This document shows positions 23,860-35,640 of a stretch of 64,000 nt of DNA, in pieces. Every line of letters starts with the position of its first letter. Positions within the stretch are counted from its first letter, which is position 1. The stretch comes from Epinephelus fuscoguttatus (taxonomy: Eukaryota > Chordata > Actinopteri > Perciformes > Serranidae). The notes under the pieces are model-generated. The model had not been told where the DNA came from, did not search any database, and saw only the letters and a program-made list of their open reading frames with translations. Location: positions 41,034,955-41,098,954 of the forward strand of contig NC_064764.1 in NCBI RefSeq assembly GCF_011397635.1. Reading direction: 5' to 3'. The position numbers and the translations under genes are program-made.

Positions 23860-24135
23860 AAGGAGTTAGGCTGGGTTGTGGATGGGTCACTGAACCCAGA
23901 CTTTCCCTCACAACTTTCCCCTGGAGACACGTGTTTGGAACCGTGTGAATCATTTTAAGATACGTCTTCACCATGTTTATTTTCCTAAACCTAACCTCTG
24001 TAACTTTACGTTAATTATGTAACGGTACGTTAAGGATGTAATGTCATTGGTGGGGCACTAATTTGTAGGATATCATGCAAATTGTTGTGCATGCATTGTT
24101 CATTGAATATCATATGAACCGTCCTATGAGAATAT
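23860..24135 (-). repeat. Dispersed repeat with AACCTAACC core, copy 2 of 4
   Basis: The inverse complement aligns with 54165-54430: CCTTAACGTA..., ACATAATTAA.GTAAAGT, GAGGTTAG.TTTAGGAAAA, ACCTGTCTCCAGG-like and GTGACCCATCCAC blocks, in the same order. Confidence 0.68.
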
Positions 24136-24139
24136 GTTG

Positions 24140-24710
24140 ATTTAAACCCACTGTCAGATAACATAAAGAAAAACACAGGTCCAGTATTGTCTGAGAAGCC
24201 AAATTTCAAGAGCTCAGAACAAATTTAAAGAAATTATAACTGATTCAAAGGTAGACATGAGATGGGATGGTGCCCTATTCTTTGAACCAAGACACTTAAG
24301 CATTGTAATCAAACCACAAATACAATATTTGTAATGTGTGACTGCTAGAAGCACTTGCATCTACATGTTCTGGATGACGGTGTACACTATAGGGTGGCAT
24401 GTGCTGCAGAAACAATCCTCTAAATGTAAATTAAATGTGTGTGGGAATTAGAATTTGTTTGTGAAACCAAATAAATCTGAATTTCATCTAACTGCAAATG
24501 TGCAGTGTTGAACTTAAATTAATAACAGATTATAATATTTATTTTCTGTTATTATGCAGTTCTTTTGTGCATGAAAGTTTACCACATACAGGGATTTTCT
24601 CAACATCATTTACACCCTCTGATGCCCACCTCATCCCCATTAACGTCCCCTCCTGAACCACCCAGGCCTCAAAACAACCAGTGAAACAGAAAGTCAAAAT
24701 AGAGGAATGG
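24140..24710. other. AT-rich spacer before gamma-M gene 4
   Basis: No exon or repeat could be supported. It leads into the AATAAA signal of the next crystallin gene. Confidence 0.45.
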
Positions 24711-24733
24711 AATTTTTTTTATTTAATGACCAT

Positions 24734-25470
24734 TTACATGCAGGAATCCATGATACGCCTCATGCTCATGAACCTCTGGCCGCTCATGCCCATGTCCCTG
24801 AAGCTCCTGTACTCTCCGGGCCTCAGGTACATCATCCTGCCTCTGTACTGGGGCTGCTCGTACATCAGCCACTGGCCGTCCATCACGTGACAGGACATGC
24901 AGTCGTTCATACGGTAACGGTCCATGATGTTGTCGCAGTCGTCCATCAGCTCATGCATCTGACCACCGAAGTTCTCCCTCTCGTAGATCCTCATCTTGTA
25001 GGATCCTCTGTGCTGTAATGGGAAAAAGAAAGGTCAGAAAACCACTCAAAGATACCTGAAGGAAATACTATGATATGAATAAATAACCATCAGTACCATG
25101 GGGATATTACGGCAAGACCTGATGCAGTCTGACATTCCCATCATGCTCATGTAGTCAGCGTACTCGCCCCTCCTCATGAAGTACTGGTTTCCCATGTAGT
25201 TGGGGCGGTCGTAGACCATGAAGCAGCCGCTCTCCACCCTGCAGGAGTGACACCTGCTCAGGTAGGAGGTCAGCTCAGGACAGTCGCTGCTGGTCTCATA
25301 GTGACGACCCTGGAAGTTCCTGTCCTCGTAGAAGATGATCTGAGACACAACAATGCTTCATCAGCACCACAATAACAATGCTGTGACAATTAATCAAGTT
25401 TAAATTTGAGCCTGAAGTGGATTATTTTAATGGAGGGCTCATCCCCAGTACCTACCCTGCCCATGTTCAT
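24734..25470 (-). CDS. crygm: Gamma-M-crystallin 4
   Basis: A beta/gamma-crystallin of 178 aa. The exons on the minus strand are 25470-25456 (MNMGR), 25339-25097 (81 codons) and 25012-24734 (92 codons plus stop, starting [14 protein letters not shown]). Introns are 116 and 84 bp. The first exon ends in Arg (AGG before the GT donor) where most paralogues have Lys. Domain 1 begins like gene 5 ([15 protein letters not shown] in place of [15 protein letters not shown]), but the rest of it follows genes 1-3. Domain 2 has [12 protein letters not shown] as in gene 2. The mix suggests exchange between paralogues. AATAAA overlaps a T-rich run at 24723-24718. Confidence 0.93.
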
Positions 25471-25539
25471 GATTGTATTTGGTCTGTCCTCAGGACTGAG
25501 TCGTGGCAGCTGTGTATCCCTGGCAGGGGTAACTGTTAC

Positions 25540-25604
25540 TTTTATACGTGCTCAATGTGGAAAAAGTATGTAGGGCTTCTATTGTGCAAATCCCTGAGCC
25601 AGCA
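25540..25604 (-). promoter_or_regulatory. Promoter of gamma-M gene 4: TATA box and MARE-like site
   Basis: TATAAAA is at 25546-25540 on the minus strand, about 70 bp before the first ATG. TGCTGGCTCAG is at 25604-25594, about 48 bp further upstream. This is one of the better matches to a Maf recognition element in the cluster. Confidence 0.7.
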
Positions 25605-25609
25605 ACATG

Positions 25610-26200
25610 CAAGAGAAGCCTACTGAGCAGTCAGGGCGCTAAAGGGTTATTATCTCGCACTATACCACTCTGGTGGAAATGCATGTACTGTACACATGCA
25701 TTATTGTTAACATATAAAGAGAAGGTTCCAACTGCAATATGACACCTCTGTCTTTCACTGTGTGCTGGATATTTGCCTCATACTCTAAAGGTGACCCTTT
25801 CATCGTGGCTTAATGTGTGATAACTGCAGTTTATAGAGACAGGACTTTTATAATTGTGATCATTTAGTTCATTGTTAACAAAATAGTTTGAGTTAACCAA
25901 ACATTAACTTTAAATGTGGTGCATCAGAAAACAGTTATATGAATCTGATTTCACACTCATCAGGTTTATTTTGCAAAGCACACTTTTATTGCACTTTAGG
26001 TTTAGAGAATGTTCTGAAACAAAGAACTTTTGTACTAAACTTTTTGCTGATAAAGATTAAATTATATTTGTTAGACTGATCTTAATGAATATATATAATT
26101 ACTATGACTGTTATTATATTTTAACAGCCATTGAAACCTGATGATAGTGCAACATAGTTGAAAAGTTCTCAACTGGTTGATTCACTTTGACCTATCAAAA
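25610..26200. other. AT-rich spacer with no recognised feature
   Basis: No coding or repeat structure could be supported here. Confidence 0.45.
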
Positions 26201-26204
26201 AGCA

Positions 26205-26345
26205 AATAAGGTTGGTGGTGGATGGGACCAACAACCACTGACTTTCACCCAGGAAGCTGCTGTTCACTTCCTGTAATACTGTAAAGCCAAACCCTGTTCT
26301 GTTTTGAGAATGTGTTGTGTTACAGACTTTGGATTTTAGTCATGG
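26205..26345. repeat. Dispersed repeat (partner at 35490-35640)
   Basis: GGTGGATGGGACCAACAACCA, then CTTTCACCCAGGA, then GTTCACTTCCTGTAA, then AAGCCAAACCCTG occur in the same order and spacing at about 35500-35582. Non-coding. Confidence 0.65.
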
Positions 26346-27159
26346 GTGCTTGTATGAACTTATTACCACTCGGCTTTAGTTAATTAAATGTAGCACGTAG
26401 ATCAACGTATTTGATAACGCTGATATTCTTGCATGATTCGAACTATAAATCGTTTTGTTGTGAGATGATTCTGTTTCACTGTGATGGAAGTATTTATAAG
26501 TATTTATAATTTCATATAAGTCCATGTATCCACCCCTGATCGATGACACAAATTAGCGTCATTGTCATCTGAGTTGACCTTTGCCCTTGGCAGTGCCAAT
26601 GCAAAATTAAATGAGTGAACAAGCCCACTTTTCTGACATCCATGTTTTTCTTATTATTTATTCAGATCCTCACAGATAAGTATCACAACCAATTATTTCT
26701 CTGTCTCTAAACTTACAAAACTTACTAAAATAAAAATGCACAGACGATATCTTCAGTTTTAGTCTTTGACAGTTTGGTCAAGTTTTTCAACAAAAATCAG
26801 GAGACACTGGTTCATATGTTTATTGAGACTGGGATATCGACATGACTGTGAGATGTGACATTCAGCAGGTGTGTTTGTATTGTAATACCTGTTCTGAGCA
26901 TCTTAAATCTTGCCACTAACAAGTACAATAATAATAACTAGTCCATACCCATTGAGTGCACAGTTGCCCACGTACAATTTCACATGGTGTGTGTTTGGGA
27001 TACAGGTCATAGGAAATTGCAGATTAAATAGTCAACTGAACCCATTAAGAAGAGCAATGTATTCAGACAGAGTGTTTGTGAGTTTGATAGTACGATTGCT
27101 TTATTGAAAGTACAGTAGTACCATTGCCAATAGTGGGATAGTTAGTGGGCTAAAACTGT

Positions 27160-28020
27160 ACATTAGTAGTTGAGGCAGCACGTTGAAAGGCAGATAGTTA
27201 AAGTGTTTATATGTTGTATTGACTTAAAAGTGGGGCGCGCTGGTAGTTCACATGGGAAAGGTGCAGCTAGCCCTTGTTGCAGCAGCATACCATACCATGA
27301 CTTAGTCATAGCAAACATTAGAAACAACACCAACATTGGTCCACAGGGGGAGCCACAGTGATCAGTCGCATTTTAGCCATTTTGAAGCATTTTTCTGTTG
27401 TTATAGCGCCACCCAGTTGCCAATTAGAGTTAAATTTCTCCAGTCACCTTGAGGCGTCCTGTTCTACATATCTACCAAGTTTAGTAAAAATCCATATGGC
27501 GGTTAGGCCTAGATAAGAAATGAGCTCTCTAGCGCCCCCATTTTGTTTGATGGGGTCAATAATGGAGGGTCCCCTCAGATTATGTGTGGTCATATGCCTA
27601 CAAAGTTGCGTGGTGATGGGTGAAACCCTTGAGATGTTCTACACCTTTATGTGATGAGCCACGCCCTCCACAATATTCATTGCCTTATAGAAGCTCAGTT
27701 TTAGTAAGTTTTCCAACTTTTGCCAAGAGGGAACTTTAGATATTGGTCCCTAGATTATGTTCACCCAGTTTCATGCAGATCGCTCAAACTTCCTAGGAAG
27801 AGATCCATTTGAAGTGTTTTTCAAAAAATTCAAAATGGCGGAAAATCTATATAAGCGGAAGTTATGGGTTCTTGAGGCGAATGTGTTCCTCATGAGGAGA
27901 GGCATCTCTGTGCAAAGTTTCATGTCTCTACGACATACGGGGCATGAGATATGCCCATTCAAAGTTTGACATTTCAATCGGTTGCTATAGCGCCCCCTTT
28001 AATAATATTGCTTCATTCAC
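27160..28020. repeat. Probable degraded repeat with TATAGCGCC modules
   Basis: It has two TATAGCGCC(A/C)CC stretches (about 27403 and 27987) and long phrases common in fish intergenic repeats (GCAAAGTTTCATGTCTCTACG, GGGCATGAGATATGCCC). The ORFs inside are not homologous to known families. Boundaries are approximate. Confidence 0.4.
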
Positions 28021-28024
28021 ATCC

Positions 28025-28870
28025 TCCCATGACCCTCTACCACTGTGCCGAAACTGTGATGGAGAAAAACGTGGAACAGACACACACACACAGAGTTTTC
28101 GTCATTATATAGTAAGATACAAAAACTTAAACTAATAAAAACTAAACCAACAAAACATTTTTAAACAATAAAAACTTGACTGAAATGAACAAACCCATCC
28201 AGGAAACTAAATGAAATTAGGATGAAAAATGAAAAATACAAAACTATAATAACTCATTACTCATCATATGAATGCCCACTTGAAACAGCACTGATCCAAG
28301 TGTGCATTCATGTAATGATCAATTTAACAAATATGGTTTAATGAGAAGAGTCAGTTAATGTTTTTTGTGTTGAAAATGTTTGGTCTGATGATCCTTAAAA
28401 AGGTCACAAGCTGAATTGCGTCGATCTGACAGAAGGCCTCATTCAGAGTTCACAAACTGACTTCTCATATTTGGGAAACATTAACGTAATTAATATGTCC
28501 ATTTAAGAATAGGTTGACAATTTTAAATAACATTATCCTGCCCTTTTCGTATGTTGAAACAGTGTGGGCTCGCTGTAATGACAAAGAAATCCAAATTTCT
28601 TTTTACAAGTTATGTTTTTTTTTAGTACAAATTTACCACTTTTTAAAAAACTTATTCACTGTAGTGTCTCACTGAGCCAGTGAACACAACATCATGGTAA
28701 CGTTTCTTCTTACACCTGTAATTTCAGTGCTATATGTCAATAATGTGTGCTGTAAAAAGGGTCAATAATGTTAATTGAGAGATAATTGAATGTCAACACT
28801 TGAAGACTGAATAGTATTTTTTAAACAGTCAAATAAACTACAGCGTGTCTTGTAATTTCAGGAAACATGT
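28025..28870. other. AT-rich spacer with no recognised feature
   Basis: Only short ORFs and homopolymer runs are seen. Confidence 0.45.
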
Positions 28871-28879
28871 AGAAAATCA

Positions 28880-29125
28880 GGTCCATGTTATTTGTCCGAC
28901 AGCCCATTAGTCCGACATCCCGTTGTTCCGATATGTGATTGCCACTTTCTTTTTCATTTTAACCCACACCATGATCTTTTCCTGACCCTAACCAAGTGGT
29001 TTTTGTGCCTAAACCTAACCAGACCTTAACCACAGGGCATCATGATGATTTCAGAACAGACTTTGGAACAATGAGTTTAATATGGTCGGAACAATGGGAT
29101 GTCGTCGGACCAATGGGTAGTTCCC
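28880..29125. mobile_element. Short DNA element with 9-bp target duplication, copy A
   Basis: It is flanked by AGAAAATCA on both sides (28871-28879 and 29126-29134). The left end GGTCCATGTTATTTGTCCGACAG and the right end carry short repeated units of the type CC(C/G)ATTGGT.CGACA in opposite orientations (right arm: GGTCGGAACAATGGGATGTCG). The 246-bp element has no ORF. The core (TTTTTCATTTTAACCCACACC onward) is nearly identical to copy B at 44936-45287. Confidence 0.82.
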
Positions 29126-29470
29126 AGAAAATCATGCACAGTCTCACAGCGACCATTTCCATCATTTGAAATTCATCTTTATTGTCACGTGCATCATATA
29201 TGACATAACACATTCCATAGGTAGAAGAAGAAGAAGTCTTGACCTGGCTATGGGGTACAGTTATTAAAATAGCAGCAGTCACTACAGCCTGAACTGTCCT
29301 CTGACGTACCGGATCAGTTGGATGCTGATGATTCATGCAAAAACATTTTTTTTAGAGTCTAATTTTGTGGCCAAATTTTCCTCCCGGCTCACTGGTACCA
29401 AACTCAACGCTAAATTGATTTATTGATATTTGTTGATTTTGTTTTTTAAGCCTCCAGCCTGTGCTGTTCT

Positions 29471-30207
29471 CTAGCAGGAGTCCATTATACGCCGCATGGA
29501 TCCGATCCTCATGTCCATGGGACCCATTCCCATGTCTCTCATGCTCCTGTACTCTCCGGGCCTCAGGTACAGCATCCTGCCTCTGTAGTGGGGCTGCTCG
29601 TACATCAGCCAGTGGCCGTCCATCACATGAACAGACTGGCAGTCGGACATACGGTAACGATCCTGGATGTTGTCGCAGTCATCCATCAGCTCATGCATCT
29701 GACCTCCGAAGTTCTCCCTCTCGTAGATCCTCATCCTGAATGGACCTCTGTGCTGTAAAGTATAAGGAGACAGACTTTATGATTAAGAATGGCTCCGTCT
29801 GTGCTGTGTTGTCTGTGTGAGTCTGCTTCTATCATTATTCAAACCAAAGCTCCCTACCATGGGGATCATGCGACATGAACGGATGCAGTCACTCATGCTC
29901 ATTCCCATCAGGCGCTGGTTGTCGGGGTACTCTCCCCTCCTGGCCAGCATCTGGTGGCCCATGAAGTTTGGACGTTCGTAGACCATGAAGCAGCCGCTCT
30001 CCACCCTGCAGGAGTTGCAGCGGCTCAGGTAGGAGGTCAACTCAGGACAGTCGCTGCTGGTCTCATAAGAGCGACCCTGGAAGTTCTTGTCCTCGTAGAA
30101 AATGATCTGAAAACAAGTCAGCACATTTTAAACCTCAGGTACATTATCTAATTACAGAATTAATCAGCCTTTACCACAGAATAAAAATACTCCCTTACTC
30201 TGCCCAT
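29471..30207 (-). CDS. crygm: Gamma-M-crystallin 5, divergent N-terminal domain
   Basis: A beta/gamma-crystallin of 179 aa. The exons on the minus strand are 30207-30199 (MGR), 30106-29858 (83 codons) and 29752-29471 (93 codons plus stop, starting [14 protein letters not shown]). Introns are 92 and 105 bp. Domain 1 departs from its paralogues: it has [27 protein letters not shown] and [13 protein letters not shown], and two extra codons in the SMSDCIRSC loop. Domain 2 is nearly identical in DNA to gene 1 ([22 protein letters not shown]) but ends with [20 protein letters not shown]. It looks like a real, expressed-type gene with a mosaic history. AATAAA is at 29424-29419. Confidence 0.92.
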
Positions 30208-30268
30208 TTTGGTGTTCAGTCCTATCCCTGATTGCACTGGTACGTCGCCCAGCCAAACTCTGTGTCAC

Positions 30269-30332
30269 TTTTATACCCATCATGATAGCTAAATGATCTA
30301 TGGAGCCATTGTTTTGAACGTCTTACTCAGCA
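30269..30332 (-). promoter_or_regulatory. Promoter of gamma-M gene 5: TATA box and MARE-like site
   Basis: TATAAAA is at 30275-30269 on the minus strand, about 62 bp before the ATG. TGCTGAGTAAG is at 30332-30322 and is identical to the site of gene 1, about 47 bp upstream of the TATA box. Confidence 0.7.
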
Positions 30333-30339
30333 GCGTAGC

Positions 30340-31440
30340 ATACAGGGCTATGATGTTTGTTAAATCGCTCTGTAAATGGTTATCATTCCAGAATGTGCAT
30401 CTGGTGCAGTGCCAAGTGCAGCGGCTCTCCTATGGGGTACAAGTGGGTGACAGCAGCAAATGTGTCAGCTGGGACTCTTTGTGCTGTCAGTGTTCAGTGT
30501 GTGGCGACAGCAGTTAAAGTAGAGGCGCCCATACACACAGTGTTTACATTTTCTGCTACTTTAGACCTCTGCTCTGCAGGGGAATGTATGTGTTACTATA
30601 AGTATGAAACATTTGTACTGATTAAACAAATTGTATAGAATAGTTAATTAGCTTCACTTTGACCAGCTACAACAGTAAAATGCTACATAGACATTAATAC
30701 ATCAGATATAAAGCTCTTTTTATATGATCCTGTCTTGTAAAGCACTTTGAGCATATTTGCTTGACATTTGCTACATAAATAAATCTATTAATATTATTAT
30801 AATGGATTATTTAATAATTTTCTGTACCACCTTCTAACTTTGGTCTTGACAGGCGCTACAGAAATATAGTTTACTTAATTTTAGTTTTAATACTTTCACT
30901 TAAGTCTACTGCAAATCATTTCCAGGAAGTTACAACATGTAAATGTAATATTTCACAATAAAATGCATGATCATCACCTCACAGGCTTTTACCGTGATAT
31001 TTAACTAAATACAGAATTTTACTGTGAAATTCACGCAGGTAAATACAGTTATTTTCCAGGAGCGTACAGCTACATCACAGTAATATGCTGTGAGATCACA
31101 GTACACTGCTGTCAGTTCACAGTAAATTACTGTGAAAATGATGCTAGCAGCCAGTAATTTACTGTTAATGTACAGTCAAATATTTTATATGCTATATATA
31201 TGTTTGATTCATATTGCAGGAATCATACTGGTATTTTTACGCTGTTGTTTTGCTACTTTTACTTAAAGGATCTGAATATTTCCTGCATTTCTGTTATTCT
31301 ATTAGACTGTTATTTTGAAATAATGCAACAGGAAAATATGGACTTATTAATGTTAACATTATCTGTCATTAAAATGTATTTGTACAGGATCATATTATCT
31401 GGCAACAAAATCTATATTTTTAAGGAATCAGGTGGTTTTT
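30340..31440. other. Spacer with a palindromic CAGTAAATTACTG repeat patch
   Basis: At about 31060-31175 there are several copies of TCACAGTA..TACTGTGA-type inverted motifs, which resemble the body of a short DNA transposon. The rest has no recognised feature. Confidence 0.45.
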
Positions 31441-31444
31441 GGTA

Positions 31445-33296
31445 TGTTCGCATGATTCATTACTCCCCCACCCCCGCTCCCCCGGACATCTCACCAACCC
31501 CCACTCCTCCCCCACCTCCTCACCTCCACCCCCCAGCACACAGCCCCCCTGCTCCAGCTTGTCCGTCACTACCTGTCAGGTGAGAGATCAGCTGAGGAGG
31601 ATAAAGACGAGGAAGGCTGCGGGTCCAGACGGCATCAGCTCCAGGCTCCTTAAGTCCTGCGCAGACCAACTGTGCAGGATAGTTGAAACCATCTTCAACC
31701 TGAGCCTGAGGCTGGGGAGAGTACCACAGCTGTGGAAGACATCCTGCGTGGTACCTGTGCCCAAGACTCCGCACCCCAAGGACTTCAGGAGCTTCAGACT
31801 GCTGGCATTAACATCGGACCTCATGAAGACTCTGGAGCGCCTGGTCCTGTCTAGTCTCCGCCCTGCAGTAGGCCCTTCAATGGACCCGCTGCAGTTTGCC
31901 TACCAGCCTGGCATTGGGGCGGACGACGCCGTCATCTTCCTCCTGCATAGAGGTCTTTCTCACCTGGAGAAGCTCTGAAGCTCTGTGAGAATCATGTCCT
32001 TTGATTTCTCCAGTGCTTTCAACACCATACAGCCTGCACTTCTGAGGGACAAACTGGAGCACATAGGGGTGGCTAATCACCTCACATCTTGGATCCTGGA
32101 CTACCTCACAGACCAGCCGCAGTATGTCAGGACCCAGGATTGTGTATCAGACTTGGTTGTCTGCAGTACAGGCGCCCTACAGGGGACGGTGCTGGCACCG
32201 TTCCTCTTCACCCTCTACACGGCAGACTTTTCATACGACACCCCCACCTGTCATCTGCAGAAGTTCTCTGACGACTCTGCCATCGTCAGCCTCATCACAG
32301 ATGGGGACGACAGGGAGTACAGAGAACTGAACCAGGACTTTGTGGACTGGTGCCTGAGGAACTACCTTCAGATCAATGTGGGGAAAACCAAAGAGCTGGT
32401 GGTGGATTTCCGCAGGTGCAGACTCCTCCCCCCAACACCGGTGAACATCCAGGGAAAGGACATTGAGATGGTGACATCTTATAAGTACCTGGGTGTTCAT
32501 CTTAACAATAAACTGGACTGGACTGATCACATAACAGCACTGTACAGGAAAGGCCAAAGCAGACTCTACCTGCTGAGGCGGCTCAGGTCTTTTGGAGTGC
32601 AGGGGGCGCTCCTGAAGACCTTCTTTGACACTGTGGTGGCATCAGCCATCTTTTACGGAGTGGTCTGCTGGGGCAGCAGTGTCTCGGCTGCAGATAGGAA
32701 GAGACTGGACAAGCTGATCAAGAAGGCCAGCTCTGTCCTGGGATGCTCTCTGGACTCTGTGCAGGTGGTGGGAGAAAGGAGGACGACAGCCAAGCTGTCA
32801 TCTCTGAGGACTAATGACTCCCATCCTCTGCAGGAGGAGATAAAAGCTGTGGAGAGCTCCTTCAGCGATAGACTGATTCACCCAAAGTGTGTGAAGGAAC
32901 GCTATCGCTGGTCCTTCCTGCTGCTGTCAGGCTACATAACCAGCACTGCTCACAGTAGACTGCACCATGGACACTTTTGGGACACTATGGACACCTTATG
33001 GACACCATAATAAGCATAACTGTCCCCCATGTTGTTGTTGTTTATTTGCACATAAAATATTCACTTTGCAGTAAATATGTTCACTTTAATCCATTGCTCA
33101 CTTTTTATTCATTGCTCATTATTATTATTATTTATTGCTGTTTCTTGTATTTTTTGTACTCTTTTTGCATGCCTAGTTTGTTTTATGTTTTTAAATTTTG
33201 AAATCTTTATTCTGACTCTTTCCCCTTGACTGCTGTAACACTGGAATTTCTCAATTGTGGGATCAATAAAGGTGTATCTTATCTTATCTCTTATTT
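31445..33296 (+). mobile_element. CR1/L2/Rex1-group LINE, 5'-truncated, nearly intact RT ORF
   Basis: The open frame from about 31565 runs to 33010 in one frame and is broken only by a TGA at 31976-31978. The first part has KAAGPDGISSRLLK (about 31610), VVPVPKTPHPKDFRSFRLLA and LQFAYQPGIGADDAV. After the stop come FDFSSAFNTIQPALLRDKL, LQGTVLAPFLFTLYTADF, the catalytic FSDDSAIV box (usual YADD replaced by FSDD), LQINVGKTKELVVDFRR and YLGVHLNNKLDWTDH. The 3' UTR ends with GGGATCAATAAAGGTGTATC and a short TTATC repeat. The 5' half (endonuclease) is missing. It is probably a fairly young insertion. Confidence 0.88.
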
Positions 33297-33420
33297 AATA
33301 ATTAATTTAATTAATCAATGTCCAATTTCCACTGGAGGTACTGGACATGAAAACGGGATGCGATCTGAATGTGTGCTTTTTATGTACATAGTGATGGTAA
33401 TCCAAAGAGAATAAACGACC

Positions 33421-33423
<3 letters not shown>

Positions 33424-33455
<32 letters not shown>
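33424..33455. repeat. TA microsatellite
   Basis: A run of about 15 TA dinucleotides. Confidence 0.95.
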
Positions 33456-33458
<3 letters not shown>

Positions 33459-33459
33459 A

Positions 33460-35480
33460 ATACAGCAGACAGACAGTGGCAAATCCTCCTATTGGCGACA
33501 CAGATGGCCGCCCAGTGACCCATTGTTTTTTATTTTTTTAGTGTTTTTTTTTTATACATCAAAAGATTGGAAATCAGGGAGACGATGGAGCATATGTGGA
33601 GATAATTATAGTAAGAGAAAATTTTAAAAAAGAAAAAAGCAATCTGGGGCTCAGGACAAAATTAAAGAAAGAAAGAAAGAAGAAGAGCAAATTTGCACAT
33701 CCTGTATTCTTTGATTATTTATAATCATTGTTTGTTAGCTAAGTTGTTTGTTTGTGTTAATTTGTCATTAGCTACTACGACTAATATTAATATTAATGTT
33801 AAATAACAGTAATAATTTGGGGGGTATGGGCCTGAGCGGGGCTTGCTAGGTTTGGCACTGCAGACAGAAATAAATAAAAGACAAGAAAAGAACTTGATTG
33901 AACTAAACTACAAAATTACAAGAACAAATGCAGACCTTGTTTCAGCACACTACATGTACACACAGACATACATTATAAACATCTACTGTATACATGATGA
34001 AGTATGGAGGTACGACATACTTTATACACCAAACACAACAAAGTGTATTGAGAAAAATAAAACAAGTGTAAAACTAGTATGGAAGTATTTTCACAGACAC
34101 ACTTTTTCAAAGGTGGATGATTCACTAGAATCCGTGCACAAGTTTTGGTCCCTAAACATGAGTCAAGCCTAAAAAATTGCTTGGTCACACATTTCTTGGC
34201 GAGTGAGCCGTAATCCTGGACTGATGACGTACTGATGAAGGGTGTAGGTCTCAACAGCTGGCGGTGGGGGGGGGTGGGCAGATGCAGTCATGACATGGAA
34301 GAGTAACATAGCGTCCTACATTCTGGTGAAGTTTATGCAGTTTGCACTTTTTTTTTCTTTTTTTTTTGCATCAGTTTATTGTCAAAACAAACGTCCTCTT
34401 TACTTTCAGGTTTTTATTCGGGGCGAGGGCGTCTGCACATGTTCTAGATATTAAGGTGGATGTGTTTCCTGCCCTGCCTTTACATCTACACCTGTGCTCA
34501 CCAAACATGAATTGCAGCAGTGACGTGTATTTGGAAAAATGTCACAAATAAAGTGAGCGTACTTTTAGTGCAGAAGTGTTTTGTCAGATATTGAAACCCT
34601 CGTCATGAAGGTGGAGTCCAGCAGTTTATTTTATTTTTTATTTTAAAGGAGGACACACAACACGCAGGTTATAAGACAGGTCAACATCAAAGTTCACAAG
34701 GCTGAAATATTCTGACTTTTAGTCCCCATAATGAGTCATGCATGTCCGAACCTCTGACCCCTGATCCCTAGCTGATGATGTCCTGTAAACACGTAGGTTT
34801 CAATACAAGTTATGCAAGTTACACAAATGAAACGGGGGGTTGGGGTCCTTCTGACAATTTTTTTTGCATTCTGGTCAATTTTTATGCAACAATTTTTTTA
34901 TGCAAATGTGTGTCAGAATAAAAGTCCTCCACTACATTTGTAGGACCCCCTTGAAAACAAGATGGTTCATCTCAAGGAGCTATCCACTAATAAACTTTAT
35001 TATTCTATGTTTTTTTTTGTGGGGGAAATGAACGTGTTCTAGATACTGAGGGGGGCGTGTCCCATGCACCCCCCTCGAAATCTACATGTATATCCTGAAG
35101 ACATGGTCAGGGGTTCAGGGTTCCCACACATTTTAATGGACAGAATTTCAAGACTTCTCCATGACTTTTCAAGGACCTATACCTCTGCTTGCCTGACGTT
35201 TTTCAGACATATCAGATTCAAACTCCGTAAAAATAATAAAAAAATAAAATAATAAAGAAATATTTGAGAATAAAATGTCGCACATTGACACGTATTGAAG
35301 CTACGTTACACTGGCCAACCCGGTTTCACTCTGAAGTCGTCGAATTCCAGCACTTGGTCGTGACTTCCAGCGTCAAACACAGATGAAAAAAAAATGCCAC
35401 CAGGCGCCGTTATTATTTAACAGTGGCGTCAGGAGTAAATGCAGTGGGACAATAACAAAAATCAAGGTGGCAGAAGTCAG
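33460..35480. other. Spacer with no recognised gene
   Basis: Contains an AAAG run (about 33664-33681) and short ORFs. Two stretches (about 34190-34450 and 34730-35050) share short phrases (CTGATGA.GT..TGTA, GTGTTCTAGATA, TTTATG.A) and may be two copies of one old repeat. No exon supported. Confidence 0.4.
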
Positions 35481-35489
35481 AGTATGGAG

Positions 35490-35640
35490 AGCAGGAGGGG
35501 GGGTGGATGGGTCCAACAACCATCAGCTTTCACCCAGGAGGTCGGTGTTCACTTCCTGTAAGACTATGAAGCCAAACCCTGCTCTTTTGTCCTAAACCCA
35601 ACCATGTGCATGTGTTGTGGTGGTGTTGTAGCGACGTAGT
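35490..35640. repeat. Dispersed repeat (partner at 26205-26345)
   Basis: It has the same ordered landmarks as the partner copy, including ATGGGTCCAACAACCATCAG and CACTTCCTGTAAGACTATGAAGC. Confidence 0.65.
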
